64,000 nt of DNA from NCBI RefSeq assembly GCF_947501425.1, contig NZ_CANMVN010000010.1, forward strand, positions 174,149-238,148, in the 5' to 3' direction. The notes beneath the pieces are model-generated. The model was given only the letters and a program-made list of their open reading frames with translations, was not told the origin of the DNA and did no database searches. A program made the position numbers and the translations under genes. Below are positions 26,177 to 33,649 of the stretch, one piece after another (the stretch's first letter is position 1; each line of letters begins with the position of its first letter). This DNA comes from an uncultured Psychroserpens sp. (GTDB taxonomy: Bacteria > Bacteroidota > Bacteroidia > Flavobacteriales > Flavobacteriaceae).

Positions 26177-26674
26177 ATGGATATATTTTTAGTTATTTTA
26201 GCTGCATTTTTTATGATACTTGGAATAATTGGCAGTTTTCTCCCTGTACTTCCAGGACCTTTAACCAGTTGGGTTGGGTTATTAATCTTTCATTTGGCGG
26301 ATGTTGTTCCAATGAACTGGACCTTTTTAATCATCACATTTGTCTTCGCTCTAGGTATTTGGATACTGGACTATATTATACCAGCTATGGGTACTAAGCG
26401 CTTTGGTGGCACAAAAGCAGGCATGATAGGTACATCTGTTGGACTTATTGTTGGTTTGCTCTCTCCTATTCCTGGAGGTATTATTATTGGCCCTTTCTTT
26501 GGAGCCCTAATTGGAGAATTATTAAATAAAACCGAATTTGATAAAGCCTTAAAGGCAGCCTTTGGATCCTTTCTGGGATTTATAGCCTCTACATTTATTA
26601 AGTTTATAGTTGCTATGGTATTTCTTGGCTTTTTTATTGTGAAGTTTTTTGAGTACAAAGCTGTCTTATTTTGA
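26177..26674 (+). CDS. DUF456 small membrane protein
   Basis: 165 residues with four to five hydrophobic helices and the glycine-rich DUF456 pattern 'MILGIIGSFLPVLPGPLTSW', 'AMGTKRFGGTKAGMIGTSVG' and 'PIPGGIIIGPFFGALIGELL'. An inner-membrane protein of unknown function. It is divergent from the BlaI operon, with the double operator between the two. Confidence 0.88.
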   Translation: MDIFLVILAAFFMILGIIGSFLPVLPGPLTSWVGLLIFHLADVVPMNWTFLIITFVFALGIWILDYIIPAMGTKRFGGTKAGMIGTSVGLIVGLLSPIPGGIIIGPFFGALIGELLNKTEFDKALKAAFGSFLGFIASTFIKFIVAMVFLGFFIVKFFEYKAVLF

Positions 26675-26689
26675 CATAAGAGCATCTTA

Positions 26690-26782
26690 AAAAGAAAAAC
26701 CTAATACTGTTGAGGAGTATTAGGTTTATTTCTTTGCTATTAATTCAACAAATTACTTAGAGGGATTAATTAATTTTGTTGA
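26690..26782 (-). ncRNA. Predicted small RNA B, downstream of the NarL-type regulator gene
   Basis: A perfect minus-strand -7 box (TATATTTG, 26795-26788) sits downstream of two palindromes. It is followed by ~60 nt without an ATG and then a strong terminator hairpin (26727-26697) with a T-rich tail. The predicted transcript is about 90 nt. Just before the hairpin is ATTAATAGCAAAGAAAT, nearly the same as in predicted small RNA A. A GTG-initiated 10-codon frame exists near the 5' end but has no support. No RNA family was recognised. Confidence 0.5.
26697..26727. terminator. Bidirectional terminator after the DUF456 gene and small RNA B
   Basis: Perfect 12-bp stem AAACCTAATACT / AGTATTAGGTTT with a 7-nt loop. 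T-rich tails follow in both directions (TATTTCTTT on plus, TTCTTTTT on minus). Confidence 0.85.
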
Positions 26783-26787
26783 CACTT

Positions 26788-26853
26788 CAAATATATCTAT
26801 TGTTAATAACTTTTTGTTACGGAAAAACCGTAAACTTGATGCGGAAAAACCGT
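26788..26853 (-). promoter_or_regulatory. Two palindromic activator-type sites plus -7 box for small RNA B
   Basis: A perfect palindrome TTACGGAAAAACCGTAA (26817-26833) and a near-copy with core CGGAAAAACCG (26842-26852) have centres 22 bp apart. The -7 box TATATTTG is at 26795-26788 on the minus strand. The first palindrome centre lies about 42 bp upstream of the expected start, where class II activators bind. A lone half-site CCGTAA is at 26903-26908. The NarL-type regulator encoded immediately upstream (stop at 26924) is the obvious candidate to bind. Confidence 0.65.
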
Positions 26854-26923
26854 ACTTTGTAGTATTGACGAGGGCTACAGAAACAGTTGAAAACACAAAA
26901 AACCGTAATTTTAACAGTATTTT

Positions 26924-27592
26924 TTAAAGAAATCCTTTTTTACGAGCCTCAATTATCAAAGATTCGTCTTTTCCGTCGTTAATTGAAAACAAAATTTTGA
27001 GTTGTTTTTTTCGCTTTTCAATAGCGCTCATAGATAAATCTATGTATTCTGTCAAACTTCTTGTTTTGATGCCTTGGGATAATAAATGTAGAATTTTTCT
27101 ATTAATCTCATCCACATAGATTTCATTAACTACAGATTTATTAAGAAAATTACTCACTGTGCTACTGTAATAAGGTGGATCGATTAGAATGTGGTGAAAT
27201 GCCTCAGCCAATTCACTCGAGGTAAGATCACTTTTAATCAAAAACCCATCAGGATTTATCTCTTTAACAATACTATGAATTCTATAAGACTCATTAAACA
27301 TTGTTAGTATGATGACTTTAGCATCAGGCATAATATTACGCGATATCTTGGCCAAATCTTCACCTGAAGTAATTTTACCATCTGAAGAAGCTGGTAAACT
27401 AATGTCAAAAAAGCATACATCGTAAGGTCGTTCTTTTGCTGCTTTTTGCATTAAAAGATTAGCAGCATCACAAGTATTAGCAGTATCAATTATCAAGGTT
27501 TGATTGTCCTTTTTTGTAGCCATCAATGTATTTTGATACCCCTCAATAATGATTGGATGATCATCAACCATTAAAATATGTATATTCTGCAT
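26924..27592 (-). CDS. NarL/FixJ-type response regulator
   Basis: 222 residues from the ATG at 27592, 4 bp after the kinase stop codon; an upstream start at 27679 would overlap the kinase gene by 80 bp. Receiver domain: Asp10/Asp11, phospho-acceptor Asp63 ('DVCFFDISLP'), 'KVIILTMFNESYRIHSIV' and 'FLIKSDLTSSELAE'. The C-terminal ~65 residues form a LuxR-type helix-turn-helix that is somewhat diverged ('ILHLLSQGIKTRSLTEYIDL', 'SMSAIEKRKKQLKILFSI'). Partner of the upstream kinase. The palindromes downstream of its stop codon are plausible targets. Confidence 0.88.
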   Translation of the reverse strand: MQNIHILMVDDHPIIIEGYQNTLMATKKDNQTLIIDTANTCDAANLLMQKAAKERPYDVCFFDISLPASSDGKITSGEDLAKISRNIMPDAKVIILTMFNESYRIHSIVKEINPDGFLIKSDLTSSELAEAFHHILIDPPYYSSTVSNFLNKSVVNEIYVDEINRKILHLLSQGIKTRSLTEYIDLSMSAIEKRKKQLKILFSINDGKDESLIIEARKKGFL

Positions 27593-27596
27593 TATA

Positions 27597-29630
27597 TTAA
27601 TTTTTGTAAGGTATAGTAATACTAACCTCGGTCCCTTTTTTAATAATAGAATTAAATTCGGCTTTCCCTTCAACCTCATTAACTCTAGAGTTTATATTTT
27701 TGAGGCCAATACCCTTTTTACTTTTATTGACATCAAACCCATCTCCATCGTCTATTATTGATAAGCAAATTACATTATTTTTTAATTGAATACTAATTTT
27801 TACAGTGTTTGCATTAGCATGTTTGTAAATATTTTGAAGTGATTCTTGTATAATTCTATAAATATTGATTTTAGTTTTATTAGGTACAAATTCCCAATTG
27901 ATATCATCAGTATAGTCAAAAGAAGATTCCAGTCTATAAGCATTAGTTTGCTTTTCAATAAGTTCAGTAACAATATCCATGAATCCAGATCCAGAGACAA
28001 AATCGGTATTTAAATCATGAGAAATCTTTCTGATATCATTTTCAATGGTCATGAGTTCTTTAATGTACGTTGATCTGTTTTGTACAGCTTCTTTTCCTTC
28101 GGAAAAATTTAAACTATCCAAACTCAATCTGGTTCCAAAAAGTCGTCCCAGTATGCCATCGTGTAGTTCTTCTGAAATTCGCTTTTTCTCATTGGCTCGA
28201 GCTTCATCAACTTTATCTTGTTGCGATAACATCAAATTATAAATCTCCTCGTTGGCTTTTTGTTGATCTTGTTCAAATTTCAATTCTTTATTTCGGGCTC
28301 GCTGAGTAATTATAATGTACAATAAAAACAATGTAACTAATAAGGCTCCGGAAATTGCCAATAGCCATATAAGCTGTTGAGACATACGTTGATTCTCTTC
28401 CTCCACTTGATCAGTACCATACATGATACGTGCAAATTTGTTTCTAACCGCTCTTTCTACATTTAGTAAGCTATCACTGAGTTTTATATGATCTTCCAGA
28501 TATTTTTTACTTTCTTCACCTTGAGTGAGTTTAGACAATAGCAACATCGATTCCAGATACAAATCATTTATAGGGATCTCCTTTGAAATATTGTAGCTGT
28601 CCTGAGCAAATTTCTTAGCCAATTCATTTTTATTATTAGCCTTGTAAAACTTTGCTAAGTCTATTGATGCAGAAAGTTTAGAATATTGATCATCAATACT
28701 ATCAGCTATTTTAAGAGCTCTATTAAATTCACGCTCCAATTCATCATAATTATAGTCTCCAACTAAAAATTGTGTGAAGGTTTTATTGACAATAACCAAT
28801 GAGTAAAATGATGGATCTAAGTTAAGCGTTTCTTCATCATTTAAAATATCTTCATAAATCTCCAAAGATTTTTCCAAATCACCTTTAGATCGATGAGCTA
28901 TAGCCAAATTATTCTCAGACTGTAGTCTTAAGTAATCTCTGTTATCCAGATATTTAGTAAGCTCAAAAGCTTGCTCATGGTATTTTATAGATTCATCAAA
29001 ATTTTCAAGCTTGAGAGATACAATTCCTAAGAGATTAAGACAAATGTATTGATCTTCAACAACGGAATTATCTCCACTATCTTTTAGGTTATTTAAGATT
29101 TTAAGCGCTTCAATAGCATTTTGTTCACTTCCCAAATAATCTTTTTCATCATCCTGAATCGTTGCTATTCCTGTTAGAACAACAGCTTTTTCCCTTTGAT
29201 CATTTAAAGCGTCATAGTAGTTGAGTGCACTGAGGTAATAATCATATGATTTTATATTATCACCTTCTATTTCATAATAATACCAACCTAGGTTATTGTA
29301 CATTGTTGAAATTGCAGTAGAATCCTGGAGCTTCAATGCTAATTCAAGATTATCTAAACTTATAGATCCAAATGAATCATAGTTGCCTGTAATAAGATAA
29401 AAATAAGATAGGTTGCGATTGCTTTTTAATAGTGTAGAATCAATGGCAGTTGTCTTTGAAAGCTCACTTGCCTTTAAAGCGTAAGATAATCTACTTTCTA
29501 TATCAAACGAAGCATCATTAGAGAGCTCTCTTAGCTTCATTATAGAATCTAGTTCAGTGTTTTGTCCTTCTGCATTAAGTGCAAATGACAAAACAATTAA
29601 AACTAAAAACTGAGTAAATATATGCTTCAA
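27597..29630 (-). CDS. TPR-containing sensor histidine kinase (HisKA_3 / NarX type)
   Basis: 677 residues. A signal peptide ('FLVLIVLSFALNAEGQNT') precedes ~350 residues of periplasmic TPR repeats ('MYNNLGWYYYEIEGDNIKSY', 'LENFDESIKYHEQAFELTKY'). One membrane helix near 425 ('LIWLLAISGALLVTLFLLYI') and a coiled coil follow. The HisKA_3 box is 'EKKRISEELHDGILGRLFGT' (His near 488), and the HATPase domain has 'IIQESLQNIYKHANA', 'IIDDGDGFD' and 'KKGIGLKNINSRV'. This is a common Bacteroidota kinase design; the ligand is unknown. It forms an operon with the NarL-type regulator. Confidence 0.92.
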   Translation of the reverse strand: MKHIFTQFLVLIVLSFALNAEGQNTELDSIMKLRELSNDASFDIESRLSYALKASELSKTTAIDSTLLKSNRNLSYFYLITGNYDSFGSISLDNLELALKLQDSTAISTMYNNLGWYYYEIEGDNIKSYDYYLSALNYYDALNDQREKAVVLTGIATIQDDEKDYLGSEQNAIEALKILNNLKDSGDNSVVEDQYICLNLLGIVSLKLENFDESIKYHEQAFELTKYLDNRDYLRLQSENNLAIAHRSKGDLEKSLEIYEDILNDEETLNLDPSFYSLVIVNKTFTQFLVGDYNYDELEREFNRALKIADSIDDQYSKLSASIDLAKFYKANNKNELAKKFAQDSYNISKEIPINDLYLESMLLLSKLTQGEESKKYLEDHIKLSDSLLNVERAVRNKFARIMYGTDQVEEENQRMSQQLIWLLAISGALLVTLFLLYIIITQRARNKELKFEQDQQKANEEIYNLMLSQQDKVDEARANEKKRISEELHDGILGRLFGTRLSLDSLNFSEGKEAVQNRSTYIKELMTIENDIRKISHDLNTDFVSGSGFMDIVTELIEKQTNAYRLESSFDYTDDINWEFVPNKTKINIYRIIQESLQNIYKHANANTVKISIQLKNNVICLSIIDDGDGFDVNKSKKGIGLKNINSRVNEVEGKAEFNSIIKKGTEVSITIPYKN

Positions 29631-29698
29631 TGGATTATTTCATTCTATTCTCAAAGTTAGAATTTTTTATTGATTTTATTACATTTTGCATAACAATA

Positions 29699-29734
29699 AA
29701 TAAGCCTATATCTAAGATAAGATATAGGCTTATT
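29699..29734. terminator. Terminator after the 57-residue peptide gene
   Basis: Perfect 15-bp stem AATAAGCCTATATCT / AGATATAGGCTTATT with a 6-nt loop, 27 bp downstream of the peptide gene's stop. On the minus strand it is followed by TATTGTTATG, which is moderately T-rich. Confidence 0.75.
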
Positions 29735-29760
29735 ACAATTTATTTCGAGATTACAGAAAC

Positions 29761-29934
29761 TTATACTTTCTTCGGAAGTTTAAGTCCTTTCTTAGTATGT
29801 GCTAATAAATCTGTTTTTTGGTATGTTTTGAAATTTTGCTCGTCTGAATTTTCTACAACAGTATCACTGCTTTGTCCAGATACTGTTAATAATAATACTG
29901 CTGCAAGTAGTAGAGTAATTTTTAGGGTCTTCAT
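29761..29934 (-). CDS. Small secreted peptide (57 residues)
   Basis: A short gene, ATG at 29934 and stop at 29761. The product has a textbook signal peptide ('MKTLKITLLLAAVLLLTVSG', cleavage near QSS at 21) followed by only ~35 residues, polar and ending in basic 'THTKK'-like sequence ('LLAHTKKGLKLPKKV'). A strong hairpin terminator lies 27 bp downstream. It sits just upstream of, and on the same strand as, the TPR kinase. No family was recognised. Codon use resembles the neighbours. It could be an export-targeted signal or cell-surface peptide. Confidence 0.6.
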   Translation of the reverse strand: MKTLKITLLLAAVLLLTVSGQSSDTVVENSDEQNFKTYQKTDLLAHTKKGLKLPKKV

Positions 29935-30263
29935 GTTTTTGGTTTTTAGGGATTATAAATTCAATTTTAATTATGTTAACAATAAAACAGCATTAAAAAT
30001 GCCAATTCGAGGGAAGAATGGATTATTAACTGTAAGACATAATTATGTCTATAAAATTGAGGGAAATTCAAATACCTAATGGTATTTAAACATGAATGGA
30101 TTAATATGATTTCCTTGATAAGTGATTTTAGGGGCTTAAGAAGGACTTCAAACATAGTGTAATTTATCATATAAACAAAAAAATATCCGACCAAATGTTA
30201 TTTATCTTCGTTGAAATGCATTTAATCGAATTGTAATTGTTCATTACTTGTTGATAAGTCAAG
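29935..30263. other. Gene-free stretch between the small peptide gene and a lipoprotein gene
   Basis: No convincing gene. It contains a 16-bp palindrome AGACATAATTATGTCT at 30035-30050, a 7-bp hairpin AAATACC-TAAT-GGTATTT at 30070-30087, and on the minus strand a TATGTTTG -7-like box at 30156-30149. If that box is used, the small peptide mRNA would have a leader of about 210 nt. Small in-frame stretches on both strands show no coding character. Confidence 0.4.
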
Positions 30264-31025
30264 CTATTGAATATTAGGATTGAAAGGTGCCGAGTCTTGA
30301 TTGTCAGGTGTTCCATCAAGATCTGAGTCTCTTACATCATCAGATATCACTAACAATTGCCAATGCAATGGTAAATAGGTATCCATAACCAGATTATCAA
30401 ACTCTGCTGTTGGTCCCGAAGCTAGAGTTACAGAAATAAAGGTATTTCCTAAGCTCGGCATAAAATGTGCCTGCACAATTAATTGAGCTGTAAAATTTCC
30501 GAAGCGAATTAAACGTGACGAAAAACTAGTTGGAAAACCAAACTCATTAGACACAAAATCTTCGGCACATATAATGTTACCTTGCTCTGTTACTCCGTAA
30601 AAGGCCTTAATTTGATTAATCTCAAAATTAACCACATCTGATATAGAAATCTGACCTATTGCTGGAGATGATGGAATGTAGCGCCATACCACATTATTAT
30701 CGGTTCTAAATACATTTACGCCAATCGTACCTGTTTGCTGATCTGTAATTTCTTGAGCAATATAACCTTGAGGCATTGTAAAACCTAAAGCAGGATATTG
30801 TGAGTGAATAAACTGCTGACCTGGATTGGCTATAGTTGGAATTTGAGACAATGGTGTTGGTTGGTTATGACTGCCATCCCAATAGACAGCAGTTGGCCCT
30901 GTAATATTAAGACAGATGCCTGATTGAAATTGATTCAATTGTTGGCTAGTTCCATCGTCATTACTGCTACATGCAAATAAGAATGAAACAATGGCTAAAA
31001 GGATAATGTACTTAAAAGTCTTCAT
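30264..31025 (-). CDS. Hypothetical lipoprotein with C-terminal TSP3-like calcium motif
   Basis: 253 residues from the ATG at 31025, which gives a clean lipoprotein signal ('FKYIILLAIVSFLFACSSND', lipobox Cys ~19); a longer frame to 31106 adds an implausible leader. The mature protein is neutral, with 'GLNxTGPTAVYWDG'-like N-terminal sequence, and ends in 'DSDLDGTPDNQDSAPFNPN', a thrombospondin type 3-like Asp-rich repeat. No family was recognised. Predicted to be attached to the outer membrane. Confidence 0.65.
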   Translation of the reverse strand: MKTFKYIILLAIVSFLFACSSNDDGTSQQLNQFQSGICLNITGPTAVYWDGSHNQPTPLSQIPTIANPGQQFIHSQYPALGFTMPQGYIAQEITDQQTGTIGVNVFRTDNNVVWRYIPSSPAIGQISISDVVNFEINQIKAFYGVTEQGNIICAEDFVSNEFGFPTSFSSRLIRFGNFTAQLIVQAHFMPSLGNTFISVTLASGPTAEFDNLVMDTYLPLHWQLLVISDDVRDSDLDGTPDNQDSAPFNPNIQ

Positions 31026-31244
31026 GATATGATTATTTTTTATCACATCTGAAGAATTTAGGAATGTCATCAAAAAGTGTTTAAAACAAAAAAGCATCCC
31101 GATCAATTTACACTCCTACGCTAAAGCTTCGGAGTACAAAGAAGAAAGGAAAGCTTCTCATTGGTAAGAACTCAACAACATTGAGGTTCTCACAACTCTC
31201 AGATTTCTCTGAGAACAACACAACTAATCTTATTGCAAAAAAAA
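31026..31244. other. Structured intergenic stretch between tRNA-Asp and a lipoprotein gene
   Basis: No gene. It holds several inverted repeats: ACTCCTACGC-TAAA-GCTTCGGAGT (31112-31135, 3x3 internal loop), GTTCTCA/TGAGAAC (31186-31216), and nested CTCAGA-TTTC-TCTGAG (31198-31213). None is followed by a T run, so they are not obvious terminators. Confidence 0.45.
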
Positions 31245-31262
31245 GCTTCAATTTCTTGAAGC
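31245..31262 (-). terminator. Terminator downstream of tRNA-Asp
   Basis: On the minus strand the stem GCTTCAA-GAAA-TTGAAGC is followed by eight T, starting 14 bp after the tRNA 3' end. Confidence 0.85.
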
Positions 31263-31276
31263 CTTAGCAATTTTAG

Positions 31277-31350
31277 CGGTCTGGACGGGACTCGAACCCG
31301 CGACCTTCGCCGTGACAGGGCGACATTCTAACCAACTGAACTACCAGACC
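31277..31350 (-). tRNA. tRNA-Asp (anticodon GTC)
   Basis: 74 nt on the minus strand. The acceptor stem GGTCTGG pairs with CCAGACC and the discriminator is G. The D arm is 'AGTTCAGTTGGTTAGAAT', the anticodon loop carries GTC, and the T arm 'GGGTTCGAGTCCC' is intact. CCA is not encoded. A T-rich terminator follows. Confidence 0.96.
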
Positions 31351-31425
31351 GTTGCGTATTGCGAGGGCAAATATACATTCGATTTTTAATATCACAAATA
31401 TTTTCTGAAGATTTTTGAGAAAATT

Positions 31426-32355
31426 TTATTTAAATTTTTGGCGCTCTACCATATAAGTGGTTAAGATCCTATCAAAGTTCTCATTGATGTCTGCCTCTAC
31501 GTACTTAATTTGATATTGACCACACTTTAATCGTATGCTTTTAAAGTAGTCTTCAACAGCTTGCTCATAACCCTCTTTTATGGTATCAGGATATAAATTG
31601 ATATACTCATTGGTCTCAACATCAATAAAACGTTTTGGTGTATTATCAAAATCAAACTTAAGCTCCTTTTCTTTGTCTATCACGTGAAACAATACCACTT
31701 CGTGTTTGTTGTATTTTAAATGCCTCAGCGCTTCAAATAACTTGACATCGTCTGTAGCTGTTTGAAACATATCTGTAAAAAAGAAGATCAATGATCGTCT
31801 GTGTATGTTTTCAGCGATTTGATGCAGATACGTATAGGTTTCAGTTTGTTTATTGACTTGCTTTGAGGTGACCATTTTGCTTAACTCGGCCAAAAGCATT
31901 TGATGATGGCGTTCGCTTCCTTTTTCAGGCGAATAATAATCATAGGCATCGCTGTAAATACTAAGCCCAACTGCATCTCTTTGCTTTTTTAAAATAGTCA
32001 TTAATGCTGCTGAAGCTAATGCCGAAAAACCAATTTTATTGAGATTAGAAATACTGAAATCTTTCATTTCAGGATAATGCATTGAACTACTATTATCTAC
32101 AATAAGATGACAACGTAAATTGGTTTCATCATCATAGCGTTTCGTATACAGCTTATCCGTTTTGGCGTAAAGCTTCCAATCGATATGACGCGTACTTTCG
32201 CCCTGATTATATATTTTATGCTCGGCAAATTCAGCCGAAAATCCATGAAACGGACTCTTATGCATCCCAGCAATAAAGCCCTCAACCACTTGTTTGGCAA
32301 GAAGTTCGAGATTTTTAAAACCTCCGGCTTTATTGAGTTCTGCTTGTAAATTCAT
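31426..32355 (-). CDS. DUF58 / vWA-like protein
   Basis: 309 residues. DUF58 hallmarks: 'GMHKSPFHGFSAEFAEHKIY', 'STRHIDWKLYAKTDKLYTKR' and a MIDAS-like 'CHLIVDNSSSMHYPE' (DxSxS). DUF58 proteins usually stand beside MoxR ATPases and vWA-containing BatA/BatB membrane proteins; none lies in this window. It starts 3 bp after clpP. Confidence 0.9.
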   Translation of the reverse strand: MNLQAELNKAGGFKNLELLAKQVVEGFIAGMHKSPFHGFSAEFAEHKIYNQGESTRHIDWKLYAKTDKLYTKRYDDETNLRCHLIVDNSSSMHYPEMKDFSISNLNKIGFSALASAALMTILKKQRDAVGLSIYSDAYDYYSPEKGSERHHQMLLAELSKMVTSKQVNKQTETYTYLHQIAENIHRRSLIFFFTDMFQTATDDVKLFEALRHLKYNKHEVVLFHVIDKEKELKFDFDNTPKRFIDVETNEYINLYPDTIKEGYEQAVEDYFKSIRLKCGQYQIKYVEADINENFDRILTTYMVERQKFK

Positions 32356-32358
32356 AGG

Positions 32359-32904
32359 CTATTCTAAAATACCATCAACAATACCATAGGCTTTAGATTC
32401 TTCTGCTCCCATCCAATGGTCACGATTAAAATCTTTCATCACCTTATCAAAAGTTTGTCCGCAGTTTTCTGCTAAGATCTTAGCACTTAGTTCTTTGGTT
32501 TTGATGATTTCCTGAGCAGTAATTTCAATATCACTCGCTTGGCCTCGAGCTCCACCACTAGGCTGATGAATCATCACTCTGGCATGAGGTTGGATGAAAC
32601 GTTTTCCCTTGGTTCCAACCGATAGTAAAATAGATCCCATAGATGCTGCCAATCCTGTACAAATTGTAGACACATCACTGTTTAATGATTTGATACAATC
32701 ATACATGGCAAATCCTGAAGTTACATAACCTCCCGGACTATTAATATATAGATGAATATCTTTTGTTTCTAAAGCATCCAGATATAGTAATCTGTCAATA
32801 ACATGCTTAGCAGAGTCATCATCTACCATTCCCCAAAGAAATATTTTACGATCTTCTAATAATTTATTATCTATTACATCTTGTGCTTTTGGTTGCTTGC
32901 TCAT
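32359..32904 (-). CDS. clpP: ATP-dependent Clp protease proteolytic subunit (ClpP family)
   Basis: 181 residues. The catalytic triad is intact with normal spacing: Ser88 ('GLAASMGSILL'), His113 ('ARVMIHQPSGG') and Asp162 ('FNRDHWMGAEES'). The oxyanion region 'INSPGGYVTSGFAMYD' is present. It is shorter than canonical ClpP (~207 residues) at the N-terminus, with no long propeptide. No clpX is adjacent, and a second clpP copy may exist elsewhere. The next gene on this strand is DUF58. Confidence 0.92.
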   Translation of the reverse strand: MSKQPKAQDVIDNKLLEDRKIFLWGMVDDDSAKHVIDRLLYLDALETKDIHLYINSPGGYVTSGFAMYDCIKSLNSDVSTICTGLAASMGSILLSVGTKGKRFIQPHARVMIHQPSGGARGQASDIEITAQEIIKTKELSAKILAENCGQTFDKVMKDFNRDHWMGAEESKAYGIVDGILE

Positions 32905-32936
32905 AGTGTTTATCTCTTAATTTTAGCTAAAAATAA

Positions 32937-32966
32937 AAAAAGGTTCACCACAATGGCAAACCTTTT
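32937..32966 (-). terminator. Terminator after trxA
   Basis: On the minus strand arms AAAAGGTT and AACCTTTT enclose a partly pairing centre (TGCCA/TGGTG) and are followed by TTTTTATTTTT, 23 bp after the trxA stop. Confidence 0.8.
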
Positions 32967-32988
32967 ATCATTTCTTTTAGATTATATC

Positions 32989-33306
32989 CTATAATAAAGA
33001 ATCGATAGCGTCTGTATACGCATTTTTAGGAGCCACACCAACCTGACGACCAACAACCTCTCCGTTTTGGAATACCAAAACAGTTGGAATGTTACGCACA
33101 CCATATTTTGCAGCAAACTCTTGATTTGCATCTACATCTACCTTTCCTACAACGGCTTTACCATCGTATTCTGTACTTATTTCATCAATAATTGGTCCTA
33201 CCATTCTACATGGTCCACACCAAGCAGCCCAAAAATCAACCATTACAGGTTTATCACTTTTTAATACTGTTTCTTCAAATGTTGCATCTGTTATTTCTAA
33301 TGCCAT
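32989..33306 (-). CDS. trxA: Thioredoxin
   Basis: 105 residues, single domain, no signal peptide. The active site is 'WAAWCGPCRM' with Cys30 and Cys33; the conserved 'NIPTVLVFQNGEVVGRQVG' with the cis-Pro region is present. General cytoplasmic disulfide reductase. A minus-strand -7 box TAATTTTG lies at 33375-33368. Confidence 0.96.
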   Translation of the reverse strand: MALEITDATFEETVLKSDKPVMVDFWAAWCGPCRMVGPIIDEISTEYDGKAVVGKVDVDANQEFAAKYGVRNIPTVLVFQNGEVVGRQVGVAPKNAYTDAIDSLL

Positions 33307-33649
33307 AATTATATTGTCTATGTTTAACTTCTGTTTTATGTCATCTACCTTTTTGTAGATAATTACACAAAATTAGTCAAAAATTTTGCCAAACCTTACA
33401 ATGGCAGTATTTGTTTTGATTATAAGGTCATTGAGGGATTATATACAATAAAGATGGGCGCATCACTACGTCACTTAAGTGACGTAGCATCAGGCTTTCG
33501 CAAGTCGCTTCCTCAGAAATTCGAAAAATGAAGGAGGAGAGCTCCAACAAATGCTCTATCCTTTGCGCAATGTAAGTTAACGTATTATTGTATCGTCTTA
33601 TGAATTGTTACATGAGTTAAAATTCATAAGGCATACAAAAAGAGAGAGG
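33307..33649. other. Intergenic stretch with a perfect 22-bp palindrome
   Basis: 343 bp without a gene. It contains the trxA promoter box (33375-33368), a GC-richer island (33456-33570) with a perfect 22-bp palindrome at 33466-33487 centred on CTTAAG (arms CTACGTCACTT / AAGTGACGTAG), and a CTTATGAATT ... AATTCATAAG inverted repeat (33597-33606 / 33621-33630) that may terminate the serine hydrolase gene. Confidence 0.6.

Noticed and set aside
26751..26784. GTG-initiated 10-codon peptide near the 5' end of predicted small RNA B
   Set aside because: Very short, weak start codon, and no counterpart in predicted small RNA A.
29630..30079. 149-codon plus-strand open frame opposite the small peptide gene
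   Set aside because: Runs antisense through a terminator and a real signal-peptide gene; composition not protein-like.
33466..33487. 22-bp palindrome as insertion-sequence end or attachment site
   Set aside because: No transposase, target duplication or integrase nearby; reported only as an unexplained palindrome.
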